Source: Sediminibacterium soli (lineage in GTDB: Bacteria > Bacteroidota > Bacteroidia > Chitinophagales > Chitinophagaceae). From it: 64,000 nt of DNA. The notes beneath the pieces are model-generated. The model was not told the origin of the DNA and ran no database searches. It was given only the letters and a program-made list of their open reading frames with translations. The translations under genes were made by a program, and so were the position numbers. This document shows positions 37,336 through 46,746 of the stretch, piece after piece (the first letter of the stretch is position 1; each line of letters begins with the position of its first letter). The DNA is taken from contig NZ_JAACJR010000009.1 of assembly GCF_009939225.1 (NCBI RefSeq), positions 153,911 through 217,910 of the forward strand, read 5' to 3'.

Positions 37336-39201
37336 TTAATCTTCCTTGAATTGTGTCATCCATTTTTCTTTATTCTGCCATTCGACTTGCTCTATCTTAA
37401 AGAAAATATAGTCATCTATAACCAAAATATCCATATCCGTACTCATAAAGCATCTGAAAGCATCTTGTGGAGTGCACACAATTGGCTCCCCTCTAACATT
37501 AAAACTTGTGTTAACAACCATCCCCAGCCCGGTTATTTCCTTGATCGATTGAAGTAGCTGCCAATATCTTGGATTCATTTCTCTGCTCACTGTTTGAATT
37601 CTAGCCGAATAATCCATATGAGTAACAGGTTGAATTTGACTCCGTTTTACGGATAACTTTTCTCTTAGAGATTTATCCATATATTCTCGTGGCAGGTCAA
37701 ATCGCCATTCTGATTGAACAGGGGCTACCATAAGCATGTATGGTGAAGTAGTATCAATCTCGAAAAAATGATCGGCATCCTCTTCCAAAACGGAAGGAGC
37801 AAATGGACGAAATCCCTCTCTATATTTTATTTTCTTATTAATCCGCTGCTGCATATCCATATTACGCGCATCTCCAAGAATGCTTCTATTACCCAATGCG
37901 CGAGGACCGAACTCCATTCTCCCTTGAAACCAACCCACTACATTTCCCTCAGCTATTTTTTCAGCAACAATACTACACAACTTGCCAATTTCACCCACTT
38001 TCGTAAACACCGCTTTGTTTTTTCTACACATCAACTCAATCTCCTTATGAGAATATTCCGGCCCCAAATAAGTCCCCTGCATTAAATCAAATGAACTTAC
38101 TTGAGGCTTAACATTTCCAAAATAGATATAGTGTGCAGCCAACGCGGCTCCCAGCGCCCCCCCGGCATCCCCTGAAGCAGGTTGTATGTATATCCTGTTG
38201 AATATCCCGCTTCGCAATAATTTTCCATTAACCACACAATTTAAAGCCACTCCGCCAGCCATACACAAATTAGTAGCGCCAGTAATCCGCTTGGCTTCAT
38301 TTGCCATTCTAATAACAATATCTTCAGTCACTGACTGCACGGCTAGTGCCAAGTTACAATGTTGCTGTTTAAGCTCACAGTTTGACTCACGCCTGGGAAA
38401 CCCAAATAGTTTCTCCCATAAATCATCTTTAACCATAGTTAAACCTGTAGCATAATTGAAGTAAGACTGATCTAACCATACAGACCCATCATCTTTAATA
38501 TCTACAAGTTTTTCCTTAATTGTCTGGATAAATGCTCTTGTTTGGGAGCTGTCTGGATTGCCAAAAGGAGCCAATCCCATCAACTTGTACTCACCAGAAT
38601 TTACCTTAAATCCAAGAAAATATGTGAAAGCTGAATACAGTAATCCCACAGAATGAGGAAAGTTCATCTCTTTGAGCATAGACAACTCACTGCCTTTACC
38701 GTGGCAAATAGATGCAGTACACCATTCCCCCACACCGTCAACTGTCAAAATTGCAGCTTCACTAAACGGTGAAACATAGTAAGAACTAGCAGCGTGCGAC
38801 AAATGATGCTCGGTAAATAACAATGTAAGCTTTCGCTTATCGTAAGTTCCAACCTCCTCAAGAGAATCACGAATTATTTTCTTCAGAAACAATTTCTCTT
38901 TCATCCATACGGGCATCGCCTTAAGAAAAGACAATAATCCTTTCGGAGCAAACGAAAAGTATGTTTCGAGCAATCTCTCAAACTTGAGTAAAGGTTTATC
39001 ATAGAAAACAACGGCATCCAATTCATCGATCGAAAGACCCGCTGTTTCCAGACAAAATCGAATGGATTGAGTAGGAAACTCCGAAGTATGCTTCACACGG
39101 GTAAACCTTTCCTCCTGGACTGCAGCCACGACGGTTCCATCTATTACCACGGCCGCGGCAGAATCATGGTAAAAGGCAGATATTCCTAATATTTTCCTCA
39201 T
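37336..39201 (-). CDS. NodU/TobZ/SxtI family carbamoyltransferase
   Basis: A 621-residue O-carbamoyltransferase. The N-terminal domain has ILGISAFYHDSAAAVV and VQEERFTRVKHTSEFP; the metal-site histidines are in FTEHHLSHAASSYYVSPF; the C-terminal YrdC-like domain has GWFQGRMEFGPRALGNRSIL. It should use carbamoyl phosphate and ATP to place a carbamoyl group on a sugar of the repeat unit. ATG at 39201 replaces a TTG at 39219. Upstream lie an SGNH protein, SxtJ and DUF5989, a set I know as companions of this enzyme. Confidence 0.93.
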   Translation of the reverse strand: MRKILGISAFYHDSAAAVVIDGTVVAAVQEERFTRVKHTSEFPTQSIRFCLETAGLSIDELDAVVFYDKPLLKFERLLETYFSFAPKGLLSFLKAMPVWMKEKLFLKKIIRDSLEEVGTYDKRKLTLLFTEHHLSHAASSYYVSPFSEAAILTVDGVGEWCTASICHGKGSELSMLKEMNFPHSVGLLYSAFTYFLGFKVNSGEYKLMGLAPFGNPDSSQTRAFIQTIKEKLVDIKDDGSVWLDQSYFNYATGLTMVKDDLWEKLFGFPRRESNCELKQQHCNLALAVQSVTEDIVIRMANEAKRITGATNLCMAGGVALNCVVNGKLLRSGIFNRIYIQPASGDAGGALGAALAAHYIYFGNVKPQVSSFDLMQGTYLGPEYSHKEIELMCRKNKAVFTKVGEIGKLCSIVAEKIAEGNVVGWFQGRMEFGPRALGNRSILGDARNMDMQQRINKKIKYREGFRPFAPSVLEEDADHFFEIDTTSPYMLMVAPVQSEWRFDLPREYMDKSLREKLSVKRSQIQPVTHMDYSARIQTVSREMNPRYWQLLQSIKEITGLGMVVNTSFNVRGEPIVCTPQDAFRCFMSTDMDILVIDDYIFFKIEQVEWQNKEKWMTQFKED

Positions 39202-39255
39202 GATGTGGTTTAAAAGCAACTCACCTTAGCAAGGCAACCGCAAAATAGATAATGA

Positions 39256-40443
39256 CTATTTAAGCGATTTTATTATCGCATCAGCAACAAATTCATTGCC
39301 ATAGGTATTGAAATGAATATCCTGTTTGATATAAAAATCCCTAGGGCTAGTCCCCTTCATCATTTGTTGTCGGAATACATCAAAACAGTTTACAAAATGA
39401 ATCCCGTTTTTTGCAGCAAATGAACTCCAATGCTTTTCCCAATTAAAAACTCGTTGCTCTACTAACAGCTGCGCCGGCCATGGATAAATTACCAGATACA
39501 CTTCTGAACTACTTTTCTTAGCCAGCTCGTGAATTCTTTCCAAGTTACGCTCTATCTTTTTTAAACCACCAAGAACACCAAGAGGTTTATATCCCACTTC
39601 ATCAGCTGAATCGAGCACATTCCATGAAATATGTGTAACACCTGACCTGTATAAATAACGATTGGCATCGAACGCCTTCACTTCTTCATCGATCAGAGCT
39701 TTTTTATACACTATCTTTTTAAAAGCCACATAAACATATGACGTCAATAACATATGATTACTGACAAACTCCTTTATGCCACCGTCACCAAATATCTTTC
39801 GAGTTCGTTGAGGCGCCTCTTTGGCTTGTCGTCTGCCTGTAGGCCCAGTTCTGAGAATTGGGTATATGATGCCATTAGCATCCATGTTCCCAATCATTGA
39901 ATCCGGGTAAATCCACCTAGTGCTTTCATCCTGAACATCGCTGATGTCCAAACAAATAATGACTTTATGCTTTTCCTTTACTTTCCCAGTAATTAAAGCC
40001 TTTCTATATTGATATAAGTATACTGAGGGGCTATAACTCGGAACGCCACAATTAAATAACCTGGCATTTAGTCTTTTTTCAAAAATTCCTACGAAGGATT
40101 CGTTCCATTCTCCTTCCCCATACGTAAACGAATCCCCCAAGAAAACGTAGTCCACAGAATCCTTGGTTAGGCTTTCAGTTTTGCCGCATCTGAAGCCATA
40201 CTCATTGGTATAAATCGGAAATTTCAGCCCGCCAAATGTATAATTACCTTTATTAATCAAAGTATCGAGCCAATAGAACCCAAAATTATTTTGCTTATGC
40301 AGTCCGCTGTTAGGATCTCGCACCTGCTGGTCGTGCTTCTTCCTGAAATAGCTATACCCAATATCAGCTACAAAGAAAAAGACAAGAAATATGCACAACT
40401 GAACAAGTGTACTCTTAACAATACTACGCAAGCTCATTACCAT
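39256..40443 (-). CDS. SGNH/GDSL hydrolase-like membrane-anchored protein
   Basis: A 395-residue protein with one N-terminal membrane helix (about 10-28) and a periplasmic SGNH domain. The nucleophile block reads VFLGDSFTYGEG; the closing Asp-x-x-His block is probably DIHFNTYGNEF near residue 375. Such proteins act as acyl esterases or acyltransferase partners on exported glycans. It overlaps the SxtJ-like gene: the second ATG (40437) forms TAATG with its stop, and is as likely a start as 40443. It belongs to the carbamoyltransferase cassette. Confidence 0.83.
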   Translation of the reverse strand: MVMSLRSIVKSTLVQLCIFLVFFFVADIGYSYFRKKHDQQVRDPNSGLHKQNNFGFYWLDTLINKGNYTFGGLKFPIYTNEYGFRCGKTESLTKDSVDYVFLGDSFTYGEGEWNESFVGIFEKRLNARLFNCGVPSYSPSVYLYQYRKALITGKVKEKHKVIICLDISDVQDESTRWIYPDSMIGNMDANGIIYPILRTGPTGRRQAKEAPQRTRKIFGDGGIKEFVSNHMLLTSYVYVAFKKIVYKKALIDEEVKAFDANRYLYRSGVTHISWNVLDSADEVGYKPLGVLGGLKKIERNLERIHELAKKSSSEVYLVIYPWPAQLLVEQRVFNWEKHWSSFAAKNGIHFVNCFDVFRQQMMKGTSPRDFYIKQDIHFNTYGNEFVADAIIKSLK

Positions 40444-40802
40444 GGATTTAAAAAATCGTCTTTTCTATAAGACTTATTCCTTATCAAAAAAGTGGTTGAT
40501 TTGGAATTTCTCAAAGCCATTGAATCTGTGCGTCTAAAGAATCTGGCCAATTGCGCTATCGGAAAAAGAAGAACAAAGTAGATAATCGTCAATAGAATAT
40601 TGGGTATGAAATGACCAAGCAATTCAGACAAATTCATCCATCCTAAGTGAACCCAGAGACTAAACCAGTCTGATATCGAGGATAAAGCCACCAATATTAT
40701 AATAGCTACAAGCAGCGTTCTCTGGGGCTTAAAAAAATACCAAATCAGAAGTCCCAATGCAATTACAAGTATTGTTTTATATTTCTCATCATTTTTGCTC
40801 AT
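40437..40802 (-). CDS. SxtJ-like small membrane protein
   Basis: A 121-residue protein with three hydrophobic segments (about 12-26, 30-45 and 66-85) and a basic C-terminal tail. Short size, layout and position beside a carbamoyltransferase match the SxtJ family, which accompanies SxtI-type carbamoyltransferases. Its function is unknown; it may hold the enzyme at the membrane. It lies eight bases after the DUF5989-like gene. Confidence 0.75.
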   Translation of the reverse strand: MSKNDEKYKTILVIALGLLIWYFFKPQRTLLVAIIILVALSSISDWFSLWVHLGWMNLSELLGHFIPNILLTIIYFVLLFPIAQLARFFRRTDSMALRNSKSTTFLIRNKSYRKDDFLNPW

Positions 40803-40810
40803 ATCGGAGA

Positions 40811-40960
40811 TTAAAAAAGCGTGTAAACAAACGGAGCAAAAGCGCTACCGGCCCCAAGTACAACTAAAATAGCAACAAGTAACAAGGCTAAAATTACAGG
40901 AGCCAGCCAGAGTTTTCTTCTCTGTCGAAGAAACTGAAAAACATCCTTTAATGTATGCAT
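40811..40960 (-). CDS. DUF5989-like 49-residue membrane protein
   Basis: A short gene of 49 codons plus TAA, easily missed by length cut-offs. The protein begins MHTLKDVFQFLRQRRKLW, then has one strong membrane helix (APVILALLLVAILVVLGAGS) and ends FAPFVYTLF. The layout FL..R.KLWL.P with a single helix and a FAPF.Y.LF tail is that of the DUF5989 family, as I recall it, found beside SxtJ and carbamoyltransferases. It starts nine bases after the epimerase stop and ends eight before SxtJ. Role unknown. Confidence 0.8.
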   Translation of the reverse strand: MHTLKDVFQFLRQRRKLWLAPVILALLLVAILVVLGAGSAFAPFVYTLF

Positions 40961-40969
40961 AATCGCTTT

Positions 40970-42070
40970 TTATTGAAGGGATGAGTTTAAAGTCATTAAA
41001 ATGCTTACTATCCTTTCAGAGGTCTTACCATCCCAAAATTGGGGAATACCTCCTTTTTTCCAAAGCCCAAGAAAAATCTTATTCATTGCCGGGAATATAT
41101 TTTTCGGGTTGGTTCCAATCAATTCATTGGTGCCAGTTGTAACGGTTTCTGGGCGCTCGGTGTTATCGCGTAGAGTTATACATGGCACTCCCATCACAGT
41201 TGTCTCTTCCGTAATTCCCCCGCTATCTGTAATCACGGCCTTAGCATGCTTAACTAAAAAGTTAAATTCAAGATAAGAAAGCGGTTCCACAAAAAAAAGA
41301 TTACCGGCTTTTATTCCGATCTCTTTCAAATTTCTCTCCGTACGTGGATGTACGGGAAAAATAACAGGCAACCCTTTAGTCGAACTAATAATCTCATTCA
41401 TCAACTCTTTTAAATTGGAAGCATTATCCACATTTGCTGGTCGATGCAATGTCAGTACAAAGTAGTTTCTCTTGGTCAATGAAGCCGTTTCCCATACTGG
41501 TGGAGGTTGAAATCTCGATTCATTCTTAAGTAAGGTATCAATCATTGTATTACCCACAAAAAAGATCCTGTTATTGTCAATTCCGGATTTACTGAGATTA
41601 TCATTGGCCATTTCGCTGGTAGTGAAAAAATAATCTGCCAGAGCGTCTGTCACAACTCTGTTTACTTCTTCGGGCATACTAATATCACCTGATCGAATTC
41701 CTGCTTCAACGTGAGCAACCTTTGTAACGAGTTTCTTTGCCACAATTGAACATGCCATCGTCGACGTCACATCTCCGACAACCAACACCAAATCAGCAGG
41801 ATTAAGCAGTAACTCTTTTTCGAAGCGAACCATAATATTTGCCGTTTGCTCCGCTTGTGAGCCACCTCCACTTTCCAGATTTACGTCTGGATGAGGAATA
41901 CCCAATTGAGTAAAAAAATTATCACTCATGTTCTTATCATAATGTTGTCCCGTGTGTACCAGTCTATAGCTAATATTGGCACCATTTGTAGCAGCCAGAT
42001 TAATAGCTTCAATTATTGGCGCAATCTTCATAAAATTAGGTCTCGCACCTGCGATAATCGTGATCTTCAT
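40970..42070 (-). CDS. wecB: Non-hydrolysing UDP-N-acetylglucosamine 2-epimerase
   Basis: A 366-residue GT-B-fold epimerase that interconverts UDP-GlcNAc and UDP-ManNAc (or related 2,3-diamino sugars, as in WbpI). Motifs: GARPNFMKIAPI, HTGQHYD, HVEAGIRSGD with PEEVNR, LTLHRPANVDN and the UDP-binding TDSGGITEET. With the UDP-HexNAc dehydrogenase at 57793 it could supply a ManNAcA-type acid. Plain WecB and WbpI-like roles cannot be separated by eye. Confidence 0.92.
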   Translation of the reverse strand: MKITIIAGARPNFMKIAPIIEAINLAATNGANISYRLVHTGQHYDKNMSDNFFTQLGIPHPDVNLESGGGSQAEQTANIMVRFEKELLLNPADLVLVVGDVTSTMACSIVAKKLVTKVAHVEAGIRSGDISMPEEVNRVVTDALADYFFTTSEMANDNLSKSGIDNNRIFFVGNTMIDTLLKNESRFQPPPVWETASLTKRNYFVLTLHRPANVDNASNLKELMNEIISSTKGLPVIFPVHPRTERNLKEIGIKAGNLFFVEPLSYLEFNFLVKHAKAVITDSGGITEETTVMGVPCITLRDNTERPETVTTGTNELIGTNPKNIFPAMNKIFLGLWKKGGIPQFWDGKTSERIVSILMTLNSSLQ

Positions 42071-42082
42071 AGTTATCTTACG

Positions 42083-44209
42083 TTATATAAAAATAGTTTG
42101 TCCGCTCTTTAAACTTTCAATAGCCGATAGACTGGCTCGAGAAGTGTTTACAAGAGAGTCAAAATCGATTAATGACTCCCCTCCCTTCAATAAATGAGAC
42201 AACAAAGATGTGAATTGTTCTTTATGTCCCTTATCTATCGAACTACTCATGGAAGAAAACGACTTAAATCCATATCCTTTCATACTCCTAAAGTTATCAA
42301 TCACCAATGTCCTTTCCTGAGCATAAATTTCTATCCGTTCTTTGGGATATCGTTTATTACCATTAGCAAAATAACTTATAACTCCCTGAGAACCATTATC
42401 GAATTTCAACGTAATAATCGCATTGTCAGTATTCTCCACGGGATTAATTCCGAGTGCCGACATATGCACACTCTTGACATAAGATCCCGAAAAAAAAGAC
42501 ATCAGATCTATAAAATGACAAGCTTCGCCGATGATTCTTCCGCCCCCCGTCTTCATATCATGCACCCAGACATCTAGAGGAATGTGACCAGCATTTATAG
42601 TTGCTATCATATTGATGGGTGGGGTATCGATACCGAGCAACTGCTTAGCCTTAATGCTGAATGCAGAAAATCGTCTATTGAACCCCACTGTTACAGATAA
42701 GGGGCTGGTCAACTGGTGATAAACTGAAATAATTTCATCGAGTTCCGATTGAGTGATAGCTAGCGGCTTCTCCACAAAAACATGCTTCCCTGCTTTAAGT
42801 GAATTCACCACCATCCGCGCATGCTGATCATGCCTTGTAGTAATCAATACCAGGTCAACTTCAGTATCTTTGAGAATAGTCTGATAATCAGTCGTGCTTA
42901 CCTCAAATCCATATTTACCAGCCAACGATTTTGCTGTCAGGCCACCCGCACTAGCAATGTATCTTAATGACGCCCTGGTTCTTTTAATGGCAGGCATCAT
43001 TGTCATTTTTGTAAAGTTCCCAGCCCCGATTACACCAATAATACCTCCGGTGGGGCTGCTCGTCCGCTTTACAGAAGTATGTACCTTACTGGCGGATTCT
43101 TCTATAGAAGGATTCGGATATTCAATGATAGATGCAACGGACCTTCCTTTTAAATTATTATAAATATCCAAATAATTATCTAATGAAACCTTATCCGTGA
43201 TTAATGACGCTACATCAATCTGCCTTCTGCTAATTGCCTGAAGAACAGTCTCGAAATTTCTCTTCTCAGTCCATCTTACAAAAGCGATCGGATAATCCGA
43301 TCCTTTAAACTCATATTCTTCATCATATCTTCCCGGACCATAGGAACAAGAGACCTGGAACGTCAATTCCTTTTTATAAAATTCAGATCTTTGAATATCA
43401 AGGCCAATAACGCCAATAAGAATTATACGGCCACGCTTCCGGCTCATTTGAGCGGACTGACTAATGACTCCGTTATCCTTTGTTGACGCCGTAATGATTA
43501 CAGCATCCGCACCGATGCCACCCGTCATTTGATCTACTACTTTAACTGAATCACTTACACCGCTGTTAAATGCCTCTATTCCATTTTTTTTTGCCAAAGC
43601 AATTTTACTCTCATCGAAATCAAACCCTAAGACACGGCAACCATTAGCCACTAACAACTGGGCAGTTAAAAGACCAATAAGACCCAGTCCAATCACAACA
43701 AAGGTTTCTCCAATAGTAGGAGCCGCCAAACGAATGCCTTGCAATCCAATTGATCCAATAACTGTAAAACAAGCCTCGTCATATGAAACGTCATCCGGTA
43801 TCTTTGCCGCCAAATTCTTTGGAACACAAACAAACTGGGCATGAGCACCATTAGATGCCACTCTGTCGCCAATTGAAAACTCCGTAACACCATCACCAAC
43901 TGAAATAACTTCACCTGCATTACAATACCCTAACGGTAATGGTTCATCCAACTTATTAAATACCGCTTCCAACGTTGGTATCAACCCTTCCGTTTTGATT
44001 TTATCCAAAACTTGTTTTACCTTATCTGGTTGCTGTCTGGCCTTTGATATCAAGCTACTTTTACCAAATTCTACTAGCATTCTCTCTGTGCCTAAACTTA
44101 CAAGACTTCTATGTGTCCTAATAAGAACATGCCCACTTTTCACTAAGGGGGCGGGTACATCCTCCAATATAGTTCTCCCGTTTTTTAGGTCTTGTATAAT
44201 TTGCTTCAT
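42083..44209 (-). CDS. Bi-domain oxidoreductase: zinc-type alcohol dehydrogenase fused to Gfo/Idh/MocA
   Basis: A 708-residue fusion. Residues about 1-365 are a medium-chain dehydrogenase (GYCNAGEVISVGDGV, GDRVASNGAHAQF, VIGLGLIGLLTAQLL). Residues about 385-708 are a Gfo/Idh/MocA enzyme (GVIGAGNFTKMTMMPAI, HVFVEKPLAI, VGFNRRFS, GGRIIGEACHFIDLM). Such fusions are regular members of polysaccharide clusters that also hold heparinase-like proteins. They probably oxidise or isomerise a nucleotide sugar, but the substrate is not established to my knowledge. Confidence 0.9.
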   Translation of the reverse strand: MKQIIQDLKNGRTILEDVPAPLVKSGHVLIRTHRSLVSLGTERMLVEFGKSSLISKARQQPDKVKQVLDKIKTEGLIPTLEAVFNKLDEPLPLGYCNAGEVISVGDGVTEFSIGDRVASNGAHAQFVCVPKNLAAKIPDDVSYDEACFTVIGSIGLQGIRLAAPTIGETFVVIGLGLIGLLTAQLLVANGCRVLGFDFDESKIALAKKNGIEAFNSGVSDSVKVVDQMTGGIGADAVIITASTKDNGVISQSAQMSRKRGRIILIGVIGLDIQRSEFYKKELTFQVSCSYGPGRYDEEYEFKGSDYPIAFVRWTEKRNFETVLQAISRRQIDVASLITDKVSLDNYLDIYNNLKGRSVASIIEYPNPSIEESASKVHTSVKRTSSPTGGIIGVIGAGNFTKMTMMPAIKRTRASLRYIASAGGLTAKSLAGKYGFEVSTTDYQTILKDTEVDLVLITTRHDQHARMVVNSLKAGKHVFVEKPLAITQSELDEIISVYHQLTSPLSVTVGFNRRFSAFSIKAKQLLGIDTPPINMIATINAGHIPLDVWVHDMKTGGGRIIGEACHFIDLMSFFSGSYVKSVHMSALGINPVENTDNAIITLKFDNGSQGVISYFANGNKRYPKERIEIYAQERTLVIDNFRSMKGYGFKSFSSMSSSIDKGHKEQFTSLLSHLLKGGESLIDFDSLVNTSRASLSAIESLKSGQTIFI

Positions 44210-44234
44210 TATATAACTATCTATCTTATTTAGA

Positions 44235-44996
44235 TCAAATAATATTCAATTTCTCCTGCTTGCTCGGATAACTAATTAATACGGCGCGATACTTCCCTTT
44301 AAAAACAAATAGGCTTCCCGCAGCCGCTCCGATAATTTTATATCGTTCAATCATTTTTTTCATATCATCAAAATCACATGCTCCTCCCATTATCGTTATA
44401 GGCATATCGGTTAATGTACGAACCATATCTGCCAATTCATAATCATAACCAGACATTGTCCCATCTCTATCTATTGAATTAATTACAATTTCTCCCACTC
44501 CGATTCTGTTCAAATCATCTAGAAACTGCCTCAATTTCAGCTCAGTTTTCTCCTTACCGTTCCGGATATATATATCATAACCTCCCAACAATGACTTCTT
44601 TTTTACATCAATAACTACAATTACACTTTGCATCCCCACGGCCTGGCCAATCTCGCTCAATAATGAAAAATTTCGAACAGCCGCCGCGCTGATTGCAAGT
44701 TTCTCTGCTCCTAAATTAATAATTGTCTTAGCCTGATCAACCGTTGTAATCCCGCCACCATAACAAAATGGCATTCGACACTCGGCCGCCAGATTTTTTA
44801 TAAGTTCGAAATCAGGTCCGCGATTTTCTGCAGTGGCATCTATATCAAGAACAATCAGTTCATCCACCTCCTTCTCATTGAAAATTTTAACAGCATTGAT
44901 AGGATCTCCAACGTATTTCGGATCTTTGAACTTAATTGTCTTGACTAGACCACGTCGATGCACTAACAAACAGGGGATGATTCTTGATCGAAGCAT
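44235..44996 (-). CDS. HisF-like synthase subunit of a sugar amidotransferase system
   Basis: A 253-residue TIM barrel of the HisF family. In true HisF the general acid Asp11 lies in ACLDV; here the same position is Leu (PCLLV), while the second Asp (VVIDVKKK) is kept. KTIKFKDPKYVGDPINAVKIFN is the variant seen in glycan-cluster HisF proteins. It sits beside a HisH-like gene and a WbpG-like gene, so it more likely helps channel ammonia to a sugar than make histidine. Two bases separate it from hisH-like. Confidence 0.9.
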   Translation of the reverse strand: MLRSRIIPCLLVHRRGLVKTIKFKDPKYVGDPINAVKIFNEKEVDELIVLDIDATAENRGPDFELIKNLAAECRMPFCYGGGITTVDQAKTIINLGAEKLAISAAAVRNFSLLSEIGQAVGMQSVIVVIDVKKKSLLGGYDIYIRNGKEKTELKLRQFLDDLNRIGVGEIVINSIDRDGTMSGYDYELADMVRTLTDMPITIMGGACDFDDMKKMIERYKIIGAAAGSLFVFKGKYRAVLISYPSKQEKLNII

Positions 44997-44998
44997 AG

Positions 44999-45613
44999 CT
45001 AAATAGATACAAAATTTTCCAGTAATGATATCCCATTATGATGGCTCTTCTCTGGGTGAAACTGCACACCGTATATATTATCACGATTAACTGCTGAAGA
45101 AAAATCATTGCCGTAATGTGTGGTCGCCAAAATATCTTGTTCGTGAGTACATTTAAAATAATAACTATGAATAAAGTAAAAGCCCTGCGCTTGATCAATG
45201 CCATTAAAAAGATTAGAAGTCTTTGCCGCACAAATGGAATTCCATCCCAGATGAGGTATCTTAGGTTTATGTGCAATAGTCTCTTTATCAAATTTTTGAA
45301 CTCTTCCCTTGATCCAACCTAATCCATCAAGCACGCCTTCTTCACTTCCTTCTGCCAAAATTTGCATACCTACACAAATCCCCAAAACAGGTATATTTTC
45401 CTGAATTACCCTCCTCTCAAGTACCTCTCTAAAGCCCGATTTATTTAACATATCCATAGTCTGATCGAATGCACCAACACCCGGAAGTATAATTCTTTCG
45501 GCTGCCAACAGCTCAGAGGGTCTAGCAACTATAGAATAAGGCACCTTTAAACGATCGTATATATTTCCGATTGCCCTTACATTACCGGACCCATAATTGA
45601 TTATGCAGGTCAT
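44999..45613 (-). CDS. HisH-like glutamine amidotransferase
   Basis: A 204-residue class I glutaminase. The nucleophile Cys80 is in LGICVGMQ, and the His-Glu pair is in VQFHPEKSH; ILPGVGAFDQ is the oxyanion side. It supplies ammonia to the HisF/WbpG-like partners. It overlaps the WbpG-like gene by four bases (ATGA), a sign of tight stoichiometry. No other histidine genes are nearby. Confidence 0.92.
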   Translation of the reverse strand: MTCIINYGSGNVRAIGNIYDRLKVPYSIVARPSELLAAERIILPGVGAFDQTMDMLNKSGFREVLERRVIQENIPVLGICVGMQILAEGSEEGVLDGLGWIKGRVQKFDKETIAHKPKIPHLGWNSICAAKTSNLFNGIDQAQGFYFIHSYYFKCTHEQDILATTHYGNDFSSAVNRDNIYGVQFHPEKSHHNGISLLENFVSI

Positions 45614-46746
45614 CGTTTAATAGATTTTTCAGCCCCGATAAACTTTAAAACCTTTGCTCCAAAATTGAATACCTTCTCCTGATTCTTATAATCCCAGTAA
45701 AATTTTTTGGGTATAGTAAAATAGTTTCTTAACTCTTCACTACTAATTCCAATCTTTGTAGCTATATATTTAAACTCATCCTCTATTGTTTCCGGGTTAT
45801 AAGCCGGTTTACTTAACAATTCCAGGGCTTCGTCTCTGGTCATCTGTCCAGTTAAAATCAAACTTGAATATTGAACACGCCGTGTATCAAAACCGAATCG
45901 CTCAGGCAGCCAATATCCTTCATAAAATTTTGTAAATCGTGATTCAAAATGCTTCTGAGGATAAGGCTTCCATCCGTATTCTGTTTCTAATAACTTCAAA
46001 GCCTCTGCCTTTATATAAGGCATATAATTTAAAGATCGAATTACTTTTAAGCCTCTAAAATATCGGAGATAAAATTTGTGACGAAAAATAGAGCTGAACG
46101 GATAGGTTTTCATATCAACAGTTCCAAACCGTCTAATTATATCTTTAATCTGAACCATATCAGTACCATAATAGAGATACTCCATTGGATTACGCACACA
46201 CTCAGTAGATATGTTACCACCATTGAGTATATACTTGATATTATACTTGTATGCAAAATTATACAAAGTGGCCACAAAGGCATGATCTTGTGGTATATCA
46301 ATATGAGGAACTCCCGATTTGAAGAAAGCTAACTGAAAATCACGCATTTCTTCCCAATTAATCACTTCAGTATATAAATCTAACCCAAGTTTATCTACCA
46401 ACATCTGAATATTATGTACAGCCAACTCAGAATTCCATCCGCCATCTACATGAAAAACTAACGGACGTAGACCAAACTCCTTAACGGCGATATGTAACAT
46501 ATAAGAGCTATCCACACCGCCGCTTAAGCCAAGAATACAATCAAAATCCCTCCCCTCACCTTCATTTTTGATTTTCTTTATGATGCTTGTTAATTTAGCT
46601 CTACCAGATTCATCCGTATGCCAATTAGGTTTTATATTATAAATAAAATCGTTACAGTGATCACAAACACCCTTTTCATCAAAAACGATTCGCGTGTCAG
46701 AGGTATCCATTACGCAGTTTGTACAAATTTGATATGTTCTCATCAT
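45610..46746 (-). CDS. N-acetyl sugar amidotransferase (WbpG/PseA-like)
   Basis: A 378-residue ATP-PP enzyme. A Cys motif at the N-terminus (CTNCVMDTSDTRI ... CDHC) probably binds zinc, and the PP-loop is GLSGGVDSSYML. WbpG of Pseudomonas and PseA of Campylobacter, with HisH/HisF-like partners in the former, turn an acetamido group into acetamidino. The substrate here may be the di-N-acetylated sugar or a HexNAcA made by this locus. It opens the three-gene unit. Confidence 0.92.
   Translation of the reverse strand: MMRTYQICTNCVMDTSDTRIVFDEKGVCDHCNDFIYNIKPNWHTDESGRAKLTSIIKKIKNEGEGRDFDCILGLSGGVDSSYMLHIAVKEFGLRPLVFHVDGGWNSELAVHNIQMLVDKLGLDLYTEVINWEEMRDFQLAFFKSGVPHIDIPQDHAFVATLYNFAYKYNIKYILNGGNISTECVRNPMEYLYYGTDMVQIKDIIRRFGTVDMKTYPFSSIFRHKFYLRYFRGLKVIRSLNYMPYIKAEALKLLETEYGWKPYPQKHFESRFTKFYEGYWLPERFGFDTRRVQYSSLILTGQMTRDEALELLSKPAYNPETIEDEFKYIATKIGISSEELRNYFTIPKKFYWDYKNQEKVFNFGAKVLKFIGAEKSIKR

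Noticed and set aside
40437..40960. Two small membrane genes as a toxin-antitoxin pair
   Set aside because: Order and sequence pattern fit SxtJ and DUF5989 companions of carbamoyltransferases; no antitoxin-like DNA-binding part.
44235..45613. HisF/HisH pair as part of a histidine operon
   Set aside because: No other his genes nearby, a WbpG-like partner overlaps, and Asp11 of HisF is replaced by Leu.
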